Shown one piece after another: positions 13,101 to 24,117 of a stretch of 64,000 bases of DNA. The number at the start of each line of letters is the position of its first letter. Position 1 is the stretch's first letter. A program made the position numbers and the translations under genes. The stretch comes from Daldinia sp. FL1419 (taxonomy: Eukaryota; Ascomycota; Sordariomycetes; Xylariales; Hypoxylaceae): the NCBI GenBank assembly GCA_025201765.1, contig MU623361.1, forward strand, positions 62,001-126,000, in the 5' to 3' direction. The notes under the pieces were generated by a model. It saw only the letters and a list, made by a program, of their open reading frames with translations, was not told where the DNA came from and searched no databases.

Positions 13101-15529
13101 GAAATGCAAAAAGCAACACACCATTTCCCTCTTACGTGGTGCACGTTGTTCAACCCCCGAAACTATGCCATGCTCATCCGTCCGGATACAATTGGTTCCT
13201 CCAACTGAACAATGCGTTATCGAGGTCACCATTATTGTATTGCCCATTTTCCGTGATACCTATTCGCATCTAATCACGATCCCCGTCATCTCGGATCGAC
13301 ACTATTCCCACCAACCAAACGCAGCTTTAAAAGCCAAGCTCTAGGTTCACATACTCAAAATCTATTTGGATGCATAGAACCCATACGCTACCCCGCGACT
13401 TGGACGTGATAGGAATCCGGATATCATCCTATTCTCCCGGCACCCATGCAAATACCAGCCCTAGCACGAAGAAATACGGTAGCCTACTATGCCTTGATGA
13501 TTTTCAATGCCGTAAACATATCTATCTAGACTTCGGCTCACGAATTACAGGTTATATACCATTGCACAAAATGAAATCTCGATAGCCGAGAACAGGCCTA
13601 TACCAATATTATAGGTGAGTCCGGTTAGTATGAATAGCTCCATGTTTCATTACTAACCGTAGAGTCGGTAGACATTGGATCTCATTGAGTCGACCACACA
13701 CTTCTGGATATGGGCGACACGCCAGCTAATCAACTTCGTAAGTTTCCGTCTAGGTCGGACCTGTGGTCTTATAATAGATCTAGGAGTTTCTTCTCGCGGA
13801 ATTTTCAACTCATGTTCGTTCGTCTGAACAATTGTCGGCAGAACCCCACGCGTAAGCCATTTCCTGTATCACACCCGCAGCGATTCGCACAAGGGGTTCC
13901 CAATATATTATGACATCTCTTACGAACATCGCTTCAGACTCTAGCCAACGTCTGGGGAACAGGGGGCGTAGATAAACATTACTGCTGAAGTCGGATCTTG
14001 ATGTCACCGTTATGATCGGCTGTTAAGCTGGACACGATCACACATCACCTCTATTTCCGTCCGGATATATTTGTGTAGACATATAAGTCGTCATCAAGAA
14101 CAGACTAGTGTCTATTCACGACACGATGAAGTTAGCCAAGAAGCCACGAGGGCAGGATACTCTCCTTCTCCAGCCACTCGCAGGGCCTAGATTTACGTTT
14201 TGGGCAGGGGCCATTTCTGATAGATTGTAACGCAATCTTTCCACTTCACCCTCGCCAGTAGAAGCTATTCAGAAACCATTGGACCGATAAAAAGCTTACT
14301 TATCACGCCTAGAAACCGTACAGAAACAACCACGCTGCGCGTACCTACAAGAATCCTTCGAAATATACGAGAGCTCCAAGTAAGGATTAATAGGCGACAC
14401 AGTGAGCTTAGAACTTAAGAGGCATTCGCGTAGCATCAAATCCGTCGATGGTCTGCCGATAAGGTCCAAAGATTGAGGTTGAAGTCAGAAAATATGTTAC
14501 AGGGGTACGTCTGGCTTGCGTTCGGAACGGTTAACCCCTGGCCGCGGCAAGCCTCCCAGACTAATCTTTATTGGGCTTCACTTTTCCCTAATGAAGTTCG
14601 AGTGGTCCGGGCCCCAACCTCATTGCGATAATTTAGCGAGGCGACAAGGGACGCCGAAACCACTACGCGTTCCATCTCTGCCTCATCTACTCTTACTACT
14701 CAATGCTCTCTAACAACAGCGTCTTGGTCCCAGCCATGGCGGGTCCTCCCTCTCTCTACCCAGCAGTTTAGGTACATACACTGTTATCGTGGTTGCGGAT
14801 TCTTCGAGAACGGGCCATCCTAGCTCAAATTGGTATTCCCCGTGTCCTTGGACCCTGCAAGTCCATAGGATCTCGTCTGAAAGGTACTTGCGTTGTTCAT
14901 TTTGGATGAATCGATATGGCTAGTAGGCAGCCTCACCAGTGTGGGTTCTCGCCGCCATCGGCCAGTTGTAACCAATCGCGAGTCCCTCTTATTCCCAGCT
15001 TGGACTGTGCAAAGCTCTACACGCTAATATGGTGACGGCACCCTTGAACGATCTTGCAGGACGAGCCGTTAGTCGAACCCGGACCTGACTGGTCCGCGCG
15101 GAACTGCTACCCTCGGAGTAATCCTCTAGGTGCCTGTCTCTTATTATCGATTTCTTCTATGCATTCTTCCCATTTTTGCCATCTCCTCTGGAGGAGACTT
15201 GCGGCCAGGTGCACGTTCTTTCACTTCACCGGCTTACGCTCGTCTGTGGCCGTCACCATCTTTTCGTTTCCCTTCGTTCAGGCTTGACCTGATAACTGCT
15301 GGTTCAGGAATTGTTTTTCCTAATTTAATGAGCTGGCTCTTTGTATAGCATTTTTTCCATATTTGCTTTGCATCCTGTTGTCTTTTCATCCTCCTGTTCG
15401 TAAACGAACGACACTGTAATATCGAGCGCGATCCCGGTACCTTCTCTAGTTAGATGACTTGGCTACGACTACAGGCGACTCTTTGGCCCGAAGCCCTCGC
15501 CTGATATCGATCAAACCCGGGCATCAGTC
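10155..15529. other. 5.4-kb interval without a recognised gene
   Basis: This lies between the divergent starts of CTK1 (-) and the 7TM gene (+) and should contain both promoters. Near CTK1 there is a purine-rich GAAAC/GAAAT pentanucleotide stretch (10610-10645) and CTAACTGACTTAACTGA repeats (10175-10200). Palindromic TACCTAGGTAGGT motifs occur at 10925-10965. Short frames elsewhere show no domain or splice-joined extension. Long upstream intergenic DNA is common for fungal signalling genes, but nothing here proves regulation. Confidence 0.55.
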
Positions 15530-17691
15530 ATGTTAGACAACATGGATAACTTTCACGGCTTCAGTAATATGGGCGATGGCTGGCAGCAAAACATAAGTTC
15601 ATTAGGCTACCCAAACGGATTCTCACAAGCTGCGTTTAACAGCAGCTCGGCATTTGGCGTTATCAATCAATTTAAGGTTATGGCAGCAAGTTCAATACGG
15701 CAATCAACCATCATTCTCGCCGCTTTCAATACTGTATCTGCTTTTGCGACGGCGGCTGGCATTTACTATGACTGCTACACAACAGCGAAGCGGTCGAATC
15801 CGGAAGGCAAACAACGGTAAGCTGTCGTATTCCTGGGCAAATTATGGATAGATTGCTTACGATTATTCCAAGAGTTAATACGTTCCGCTGTGTTCAGGGA
15901 CCCGCGACATATCCCTTCATGCTATCTTTAGGAATCACAATCCAGGGTATTATATTTGCTATCTGCCAATCATTTGGCTTAAACGATATATTCCTCCGCG
16001 GTTGCTCCTTAATATCACAATTCATGTGGCCTGGTATGTAACCGGTATAATCAGAATGTGAACGAGCACCGTACTAAATGAATGTGCAGCGATTTTTATT
16101 GTACCCTACATCCAACTAGTCTTTGGATTGGAAGTTACCGTCCGAGCTCTCAGAAGCAGACCATTTCTCCCAAGAAACAAGTGGAACGTCCCGATCTGTC
16201 TCCTCGTGGTCAAGGTTCTCCTATTAACCACTGGTTTGGTTGGCTATTTCATTCGGCCTCCTACTTTCTGCTTCGCTTCGCTTTTCTGGTTCGTAGCTAG
16301 ATGGGCCGAAGGTGGCTTTGTGGTATTGCTCATCATCGCAGTCACATTGGCGGTCTGTACCGTCATCATCTTTTTAAAACTAACTCGACACTCGGCAATC
16401 GACGATATCGAACGGATTAGCGCTTCTAGGATGGTTTACTTCCTTGCGTTAGCAGTCGTGACCAATGTAAGAGCCTGACACCTTATCATCATGAGATACA
16501 ATAACTAACCATACTCAGGCCTTGATCGTCCCGTTCTTTGTATCCCTTACTATCGCAAATCCTATGGAGGGTAGCGGTGGTTCTGGTTTAACATTATCAA
16601 TGATTGCAACGGTCGTGGCTAACGTTTCGGGACTTACGACTGGAGGTCTTCATCTATTTCTTCGGTCCAACACCATTGCTACGATCGGCTCAAGCAGCAA
16701 ACTGGCCGAGTATGAACGCCAAAAGTTAAAGAACCAGTACGAGGCCGACGCAGCAATTAGTATGGATTTCAACGGTCACATACTCAAGCCGGTGTCGGGT
16801 CCCGGGTCTTTTTCGAAGGCAGAAAGCCAGGAATACTTGGTGAATGAGAAGAGCGATGCTGTGGAACGTGGCGAGAGCCCATACCCTATGGATTCACCAA
16901 TGTACAGCCCGATGAGGCCGAATCCTCTCAGGTCTAATGCGGTATTCGAGACACCGAATTTCTCTTTTCCACGGGCCCCTGAGCCCGTTCAAGTACCTCC
17001 CACTCCATCGGCCAGTTCTCACAGCCGAAAACCGTCAGCATCCTACAAACTCTTCCCTAACAAAAATCAAAACACTGCCTCGGTTGCGTTATTACCCTCA
17101 ACCGCCTACAATCCCAACCCCCAGCCAACCTTTGCCATGAACGGGCTTCCACAGGACAATCTAGATGACCTACTCAAGCCGCCACCATCGATTCGAACTT
17201 CTTGGGGCGGCCATAATCGAGATTCTTCCATGAGCTCATCCACGACGGTTCAAATAGGCATACGTATCTCAAATATCGCAGATATAGGGCCTATAAATAG
17301 CAAGGTTTCCACAGAGGCTGAAAGAGTATATTCTCTAGATTTTCCCCGGGACGAGGAGCTAGCGAACGTGTATCGGCCAAGCCCTCTCGCACCCTTCAAT
17401 ACGCCAAACGTTACACCCCCGCAAAGTTCTTATTCGAGGGACTCAAGGATGAAAAATCTTCCGCCGGCGCCTGCTAGATCCGAAGATGAGAGAAGCGACT
17501 GCACTTTAAATCCGACGGTCTACGATCCGAACAGTCCTACAAAATCGAAGACGCCGAGTCCAAGGGGGGTTGGGTTCAACGTTCCCCGTAGAACAAATAC
17601 CACACCTGTACAGGGCACGCCAACACAACAGCCACCCCGAAGCCGTGGCAATTCAAGCAGTGCCGCGAATAACAGGCCTCATTGGATTTAA
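15530..17691 (+). CDS. Seven-transmembrane, GPCR-like integral membrane protein of unknown ligand
   Basis: Four exons, 15530-15816, 15873-16033, 16090-16466 and 16519-17691, with 52-56 bp introns give 665 residues. Seven hydrophobic segments can be counted: one in exon 1 (around SIRQSTIILAAF), one in exon 2 (YPFMLSLGITIQG), a third spanning the exon 2/3 junction, two in the rest of exon 3 (WNVPICLLVVKV and WFVARWAEGGFVV), a sixth across the exon 3/4 junction (VYFLALAVV to VPFFVSLTI), and the last near LTLSMIATVVANVSG. A short Asn/Ser/Gly-rich N-terminus with an N-glycosylation sequon (NIS) precedes helix 1. A Ser/Pro-rich tail of about 340 residues follows helix 7. This is the layout of a receptor with a cytoplasmic tail. 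I do not recognise a named fungal receptor class, and no PTH11-type CFEM domain is present. A channel or structural membrane protein cannot be excluded. The ATG at 15542 is an alternative start. Confidence 0.85.
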
Positions 17692-20089
17692 GGTCTACTG
17701 GATTAGCAGACGCTACAGCGCCTGCTGCTGTGGTTATAGACAAAAGGATGAATCGACATGTACTACTAGATATTACGTTTCTTACTTGAGAAGCACCACT
17801 CCCTCGTTAACTCTCCTTCAACAGTATCCGTTCTATATAGCAAAAGCGCGATGGACTCCATCGTCCTCTTGTATCTTTTTTCTTTTCTTTTCTTCGATTC
17901 GATTCTTCAACCGAAAGGCGTTGTGTGGTTGGTATGATACCAAAACGGACACTAGGCCAAGATACTAGTTCTATTTCTACATCAGGATAAGGATTGGTGG
18001 GTCGAGTGTCATGCATCTACAGGCGTCCATCAGAGGGACGGGAGTCACCTCCCATCTCTATTTCGTTTCTCGGGTGGTTTTGCAATGGCGAGGCCAGTGC
18101 CTACGGCCACTATCCTATGTGAACTAGTAGGGAGTTACTGTACAATGTTGGGAGAGGGAGGTGTTGCGTTTCCCGATGACTGGATGATAAATCAAGACTA
18201 TGAACGGTTGTCTACCACGAAATAGGGGCCTTAGAGAGGCCTTGCAATATAGATAGTAATGACTGCCGTAGATGATTTAGCTAGAAAGACGCGAATGTCC
18301 TAAACTTTTCTACACTTCCACATATTGACATTTTCCCAGATATATTGTGATCTGACTCGTGCCACTCCCACACGTTTTTCCAGAGTATCTCCGCCATCCG
18401 TTAAAAAAAAAAAAAAAAACCAAGATAGGAGGTTTGACTTTCAAACCCGTATTGCCGATTCGGTTTCGTATCGGTAATAATGATGTACCTACAATCAAGC
18501 CACCACCCAGAAACCCATCGCTTTTTATGAAACGAGTTCCGGCGTGTTATCTATATATAGACCACGGCTAAGGTTCGAAAGAAAGGATAGGATGTGGAAA
18601 TAAACCAATTTTCATTACAGATATCGTCGGGCGGAAGATATGAGCCCGACCTTGGAGTTAATAAGCTGCTACTAGAGCGTATTCTTATAAAATAGGGGTT
18701 ATTATGAGTTTATATACACAGCCACCCTATCTAAGTAAATTAGGTAGTCACTTTTATCAGCCCAAAAGATCCGCTAAAGGGGATATTCCAAGAAAAACAG
18801 GTACCACTCTCGTACATGAGGCCTACTGCACGACGGGTCTCTGCCGGACAAGGGACAGGGGACTATATTAATGCCTTACAGTGCTTTATTACCACAATTC
18901 TATCTATTATTTATCATGATATCCTTGATCTCAGTAAGATTCTTCAGCAAGTAAAAAGATAAGGATTACTTTATGTACTCGGTATCAGATGAACCCCTTT
19001 TCCTATTTACCCATGGTGTCCTTGGTGCGTAGGTACTCGAATCCCTTATGGGTTATTCAGCATTGATTTTTACACGTTTCAATAGATAGGACTTCAATAT
19101 CTGCAGGTATAATTGTCGTCGGGAATGGCTGCAGCTAACTGTACGTAAGTTCTTACGCTGGAACGAGTCTTTGCCGATCGGGGGCTATCAGAAAGGTGAT
19201 ACTCCCGAAGTCATACGAGGCCCACAATCACCCAGACAAGGGGCGGATACAAAGGAAGTCCGACTGCATAGGATTTACATGGTACTTGGGGCTGCATATT
19301 CCCATAGGTACCTAGATTTCGTGCAATGTAAGATACGGCTGGTTGTGAAAGGATTTGGAGTTAAAGACTGATAAGGTGAGTAGAACAATAAACTATAAGT
19401 ACCTATACAAAGGAAAGTCCTTAAGCTACGAGGTTACTATCCTGCCATTAGAGAGCTATTAGTATCCAAATAGCGCAATATTAGGTAGGGACATGGTAAT
19501 TAGGGACATGGAAAACGCTCCCAATGGAGTACTTGTCTTTTAAACTGTTTGTTTAGGTAGCCGCACGATGGTTTATTAGGAGGTGCCTAGTGCAAGATCT
19601 AGGTAACAAGGATAAACTCGGCAAGTGTACTAGGTTAACCGTGACTAGGTATTTACCTGGTAGTTTTATTTGTATTATATAATTTCACTTCTATGTGTCG
19701 TCAACGCTTTACATGTAATGGATATTAAGGTTGACATTTCGTAGAGTTGATTCTGGTGTAGAATTCCAAAGGAAAGGCTTATTTATTAGCCACAATGTGG
19801 CACCAAGCTGAGATTAGGTAACGTCTGCACTTTACCTGATAGGTATTGTACTAAGGTAACTTAGGTACTATGTATTGTACCTTAGTCATTGCCGGAGGTA
19901 CCTAGGTAAGTATCTACGTACCCTCAATTTTTCGAGCTCTTGAGAATCGGTGACGTCTCAACTTCACTCTCACTTAACGTCGACCAAAAATCCCGGGGCT
20001 GGTAATTAAAGGATAGAATAGGTAAGGATGATGATATAAGGTAGATATTGCCTTGAAAAAAAATAAAAAAAATATAAAAAATCGCCCTT
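17692..20089. other. 2.4-kb intergenic region
   Basis: This runs from the 3' end of the 7TM gene to the COQ8 start, both on the plus strand. It contains a 17-A homopolymer at 18403-18419 and a cluster of TACCTAGGTAAG-type motifs at 19840-19920 just upstream of COQ8. An A-rich stretch (20056-20080) directly precedes the COQ8 ATG. No gene is recognisable. Confidence 0.6.
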
Positions 20090-22396
20090 ATGAGGTTCGC
20101 GGACATTGTTATCGACTTGGCCGCTGTCGTCCAAGCATCGCGGTCTGTCGCTTCGAGACACTTGGAGCTCCGAGCTCGACAAATCGACCGCTATGGCCGG
20201 ACCTCAAGTATTGTGCGATCCTTAAGGGGGGATAAAAGGGCTAATCATCCTACTCATCCGGGAACATCTAGCATTGATAATGCCTTAGCTAATGATGAAG
20301 AAAATCCTCGTGGTGCGACGGCTCAGTCTGAGGCCCGAGCCGGAATTATAGAGCCTAATACCGAAGATCCTCCATCTAGTAGTATAGAGGCGAATGTTGG
20401 CAACGCCAAAGCCTCACCTGTAGAGCAACAAGATGCCTATAGGAACTTTTTTCGACGGGGCTCACCGAGTGACGTGGCATCCATACAGCCCTCCCCGGTG
20501 CTGCAACCGAATCAAGGTGCAATTCTAGCTCAATTAAGGAAAAAAGCAGAGGGGGCTGAGGAAAGTCCCAAGGCCGAATCAGATCCCATCCCTCGGTCCC
20601 GTTTGGAAAAATCTGGTGCTACTTCGGGCGCTGTGCTTGGAGAGGATGTTCCGCCGGATGTGGATGTGAACGTATTTCACACAAACCGAGGCTCGCAGAT
20701 ACTAGAGGGGCAAAAAGATATGCTGCGTGCAAACCGACCCAACATTGCGGTTCCTTCTCCCGGATGGTTCAAGGACTACGGCCATGGAAAGGCGAAACCC
20801 CACCAAGAGGAGACCCAGGCATCGTCTCTTATTGCTGAAAAGTCGGCTCCCCGGGGGGATCCGACGACGAATGAGAGAACGACACATACAGAAGTCATTA
20901 ACGACGCCTTATTTGCTAAGGGAGAATCCATAGCGCAAGCGGCTGAAAAGGAGCACACCCAGATGATCAAGGAAATATCGTCTAGAGAAGAAATTGAGAC
21001 AACACCAGACGTAACAGCCGAAGCACAAGACATGTTCAACGACGGGTCGACAAAACCAGCCTACGTCCTCCGGGAGTCCAAGGTGCCGTCCACTCGCCTT
21101 GGCCGGTTATGGAACTACGGAGGACTGGCCGCCGGAATGTTAGGCGGCGCCATCACCGAAGGACTTAGTAGGAGCCTCGGCGGTGGTGGCAAGGGCTCAG
21201 TGTTGCTCAGCTCTGGAAACATGGAGAGGCTTGTTGCTAAGCTCTCCCGAATGAGAGGTGCTGCGCTAAAGATGGGCCAGCTGATGAGTTTCCAGGATTC
21301 CAAGATGCTTCCCGGTCCCATCCAAGAAGTTCTCCAGAGAGTCCAGGATCGAGCCGATTACATGCCCGCGTGGCAACGTGATCGCGTGCTCACGGCCAAT
21401 CTGGGACCCGAATGGCGAGACCTGTTTGACGAATTCGAAGAGAAACCGATAGCGGCGGCGTCCATAGGCCAAGTACACCGTGCAACGCTCAAGTCTACGG
21501 GCGAAAATGTGGCCGTTAAAATTCAATTTCCGGGCGTTGCCGACTCAATCAACTCGGATCTGGATAATATTTCTATGCTTCTTACCGCCTCTAAGATGCT
21601 ACCCAAGGGGCTATATCTGAACAAGACAATTGACAACGCCCGGACAGAATTAGGCTGGGAGTGCGACTACGAGCGGGAGGCCCAATGCGGACAACGATAC
21701 CGGGAGCTCCTAGCTGATGAGCTGGACGTCTTTGTCGTGCCAAAGTTCTACGCAGAGGCCTCGGGGAAGCACGTAATAACCATGGAGTTTATGGAGGGTG
21801 TAGGCGTGACGCGGAACAAGTCCTTTACGCAGGAGCAGAAGGATTGGATAGGAACGCAAATATTACGGCTCTGTCTGCGCGAGATAACTGAGTTCCGCTT
21901 CATGCAAACAGATCCTAATTGGACTAACTTCCTGTACAACGCCAAGACCCAGAAACTCGAGCTCCTCGACTTCGGCGCCTCGCGCGAATTCCCCGAACAA
22001 TTCGTCGCCCAGTACGTCGGTCTACTCGCTGCCGCCGCACGGTCAGACCGTAACACTATCGTCGAGCTGTCTCGTAGCTTGGGGTATCTAACAGGCCACG
22101 AGAGCAAGACCATGCTTGACGCACACGTAACCTCCATCCTAACACTAGCCGAACCGTTCCTCCAGTCCGCGCCCCAGGTTTACGACTTCAGCGACCAGAC
22201 TATCACCGAGCGCGTCAAGGCGCTTATTCCCACCATGATCCGCGAGCGTCTCAGCCCCCCTCCCGAAGAAACGTATAGTTTGCACCGAAAGCTCAGCGGT
22301 GCGTTCCTACTCTGCGCTAAACTAGGCGCTCGTGTACCGTGTCGTGAGTTATTCGAGCAGGCGTTGAAGAAGCTGGATAAGGATATTGCTGTATGA
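20090..22396 (+). CDS. COQ8: Atypical kinase COQ8/ABC1 (UbiB family), ubiquinone biosynthesis
   Basis: This is an intronless frame of 768 residues. The N-terminus (MRFADIVIDLAAVV then Arg-rich) fits a mitochondrial presequence, and about residues 55-320 are low-complexity and acidic. The UbiB core follows with its family-specific features: KxGQ motif KMGQ at 394-397, Ala-rich loop AAASIGQ at 455-461 in place of a glycine-rich loop, VAVK lysine at 477, the D608/N613 catalytic-loop pair in DPNWTNF, and DFGAS with D627. All catalytic and inhibitory residues are intact. COQ8 is a matrix-side inner-membrane ATPase/kinase that supports the coenzyme Q synthesis complex. The long linker before the core is larger than in yeast COQ8 and resembles other mould orthologues. 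The gene is convergent with RRP36, 330 bp away. Confidence 0.95.
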   Translation: MRFADIVIDLAAVVQASRSVASRHLELRARQIDRYGRTSSIVRSLRGDKRANHPTHPGTSSIDNALANDEENPRGATAQSEARAGIIEPNTEDPPSSSIEANVGNAKASPVEQQDAYRNFFRRGSPSDVASIQPSPVLQPNQGAILAQLRKKAEGAEESPKAESDPIPRSRLEKSGATSGAVLGEDVPPDVDVNVFHTNRGSQILEGQKDMLRANRPNIAVPSPGWFKDYGHGKAKPHQEETQASSLIAEKSAPRGDPTTNERTTHTEVINDALFAKGESIAQAAEKEHTQMIKEISSREEIETTPDVTAEAQDMFNDGSTKPAYVLRESKVPSTRLGRLWNYGGLAAGMLGGAITEGLSRSLGGGGKGSVLLSSGNMERLVAKLSRMRGAALKMGQLMSFQDSKMLPGPIQEVLQRVQDRADYMPAWQRDRVLTANLGPEWRDLFDEFEEKPIAAASIGQVHRATLKSTGENVAVKIQFPGVADSINSDLDNISMLLTASKMLPKGLYLNKTIDNARTELGWECDYEREAQCGQRYRELLADELDVFVVPKFYAEASGKHVITMEFMEGVGVTRNKSFTQEQKDWIGTQILRLCLREITEFRFMQTDPNWTNFLYNAKTQKLELLDFGASREFPEQFVAQYVGLLAAAARSDRNTIVELSRSLGYLTGHESKTMLDAHVTSILTLAEPFLQSAPQVYDFSDQTITERVKALIPTMIRERLSPPPEETYSLHRKLSGAFLLCAKLGARVPCRELFEQALKKLDKDIAV

Positions 22397-22726
22397 TAGG
22401 GGATATGTTTTCATGTACCGATCGGAATAGAAGTATACCCACCACTCATCTCTGTATAAACAATCTACCGTTGGTTGCAAGGTTAAACGTCACATGGATT
22501 GGGGAGGACAACGGAGTGGAGCATTATGGGGTGGATAGATTTGCGAGAAAATGGTATCATGTTGTTTGTTGGTAGTCATGTCATAATTGTTGGTATAGAC
22601 CACCACCACCACTGGGCACGGGTCACGATGTATGTATATGCTGCGCTAGACCTTACTCGTAGCATCAAACCCCCTTCATCAATCCTCAATTCATCCATCC
22701 CCCCCTCTCATCATCGGGTATATCCA
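22397..22726. other. Convergent 3' region between COQ8 and RRP36
   Basis: 330 bp shared by the two 3' UTRs. It includes CATC-rich sequence near 22675-22720. Nothing else was seen. Confidence 0.6.
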
Positions 22727-23720
22727 TCACGACCGCTCCCGTCTCTCCATCGGCATATTCTTCTTCTCCTTTGACGCCAACTTCTTCCTCCGCCTCTCGA
22801 TCACGCGGTCGACCTGCTTGCCCTTCAGACCCGCAAACCGGTCCACCAGCAACTGCTTCTTCTGCTCGCTCTTCTTGAGGTAGAAGGGCTTCTTGCCCTG
22901 CTTCACGAGCTCCTTCTCCCGCTTCCTGTGCTCCTCGATGAGCTTGCGCTCCGCCTCGCGCGCCTGCTGAGCCTTCTTCTTGCCCTCCATGGACGCGAGC
23001 GCGCGCTTGAGCTCCTCCTTGGCGCCGGCGTCCTTGGTCTTCTTGGCGGCGTCTCGCAGCTGCGCCATCTCCGAGTCCCGGTATTCGTCGAGGAACCCGT
23101 ACGCCCGCCGTAGCCGGTCCTCGTCGATTGGCCGCCCTTGAACGGCTGCGGAGAACCGCGGGTCCCTCGCTACGGGCTTGTGCGTGGCGACAACTTCCCG
23201 GCGCCGGGTTACTTGGCGCTTGCTGGACTGCTCGGTGGGGGCGTGTTTGTTGGTGCGGTGTGGTAGTTGGGACTTGGACTTGGACTTGGACTCGGATCGG
23301 GGGTCTCTATGTCGCTTATCGTTCTCCTCTTCCTCCTCGTCATCTTGCTGACCTTTGCGCCCTTTTCCTCGCCGCGTATTGGGGAGAGATGCTTGGGCTT
23401 TGGCTAAGGCGCCGAAGGATATTTGTGAAGCGGCTGTTGATGGGTCTTCTGCTTCGTCTTCGTCTTCTTCGGATGATTCGTCCGACTGTGGGGGGTTTTT
23501 TTTAGCAAGCTATTTTGCTAGTATCCATTGGTTTCTCTACCTCGGCATTATCCTCATCTTCTTCCTTGTCACTCTGCCCTTCCGATCCCTCGTCCTCGCT
23601 GCTTTCTTCCCTTTGAGACTGGTCACTGGGTACATCCTCCGGTTCGTCTTTTCTTGCTCTTACGCGTCTTTGGAGGCTCGAGAGTGGCGCCTTTCGCTTA
23701 GTAGCTGCTGTTCGCTCCAT
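22727..23720 (-). CDS. RRP36: rRNA biogenesis protein RRP36
   Basis: Two exons, 23720-23541 and 23485-22727, are joined phase 0 across a 55-bp intron (GTAGAG...CACAG) and give 312 residues. The N-terminal 150 residues are acidic/basic low complexity typical of nucleolar proteins. The conserved part begins at QISFGALAKAQASLP, continues with KPVARDPRF, the RRAYGFLDEYRDSEM block, then a highly charged coiled-coil-like stretch and KKPFYLKKSEQKK ending in a basic tail. These are the recognised features of RRP36, a component of the 90S pre-ribosome needed for early cleavages of pre-18S rRNA. A stop directly after the unspliced first exon makes the intron obligatory. The gene is head-to-head with the NIF phosphatase gene. 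Confidence 0.93.
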
Positions 23721-24117
23721 ATCGACAGGTATGCTTGTCTACAGTATTCGATTGCTTTGTTGAGCTTCGATTATTGTATCATGTGCAAGTACTTGCGAAT
23801 GATAAGCTTGGATGGGAGTACTACTAGTAATGGAAGTTCGAGCTACAAAAAAGAAAAGTGGCGTTCGAAGACGATAAGACGATAAAGGGATAAAGCGATA
23901 ACAATAATTACTATCGATAGATTATTTTTAGACCCCCAATACCCCCACCAAGCCCATTAAGTTGATTCGGGGTCGCATTCATTTACCTTTGGCAGCTTGG
24001 ATGTTGCCTGCCAGCCTTGCGCAACGTCTTTTTCTTTTTTTTTTTCTTTTTATAATTCACATTCACCAATATTTCATTTTCGAATCATCTTTACTTTCTC
24101 ACTGTAATATTCTCTTC
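23721..24117. promoter_or_regulatory. Shared divergent promoter of RRP36 and the NIF-type phosphatase
   Basis: About 400 bp separate the two divergent start codons. The segment includes a periodic GATAA array (23873-23901), a palindrome ATCTATCGATAG-like element around 23920, and a pyrimidine-rich run (24030-24055) ahead of the phosphatase. If translation of the phosphatase starts at the earlier ATG (24001), the shared region is shorter. Confidence 0.6.
23873..23901 (+). promoter_or_regulatory. Four GATAA motifs at exact 8-bp spacing
   Basis: GATAA starts at 23873, 23881, 23889 and 23897, so the spacing is exactly 8 bp three times. GATAA is the core site of fungal GATA zinc-finger factors (AreA/NIT2, SRE-type). 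A further GATAAG lies at 23801. Position in a divergent promoter suggests a functional cluster, but a decayed 8-bp tandem repeat would look the same. Confidence 0.55.

Noticed and set aside
22928..23505. Plus-strand frames over RRP36
   Set aside because: They are antisense shadows of the GC-rich, Lys/Glu/Arg-coding RRP36 exon.
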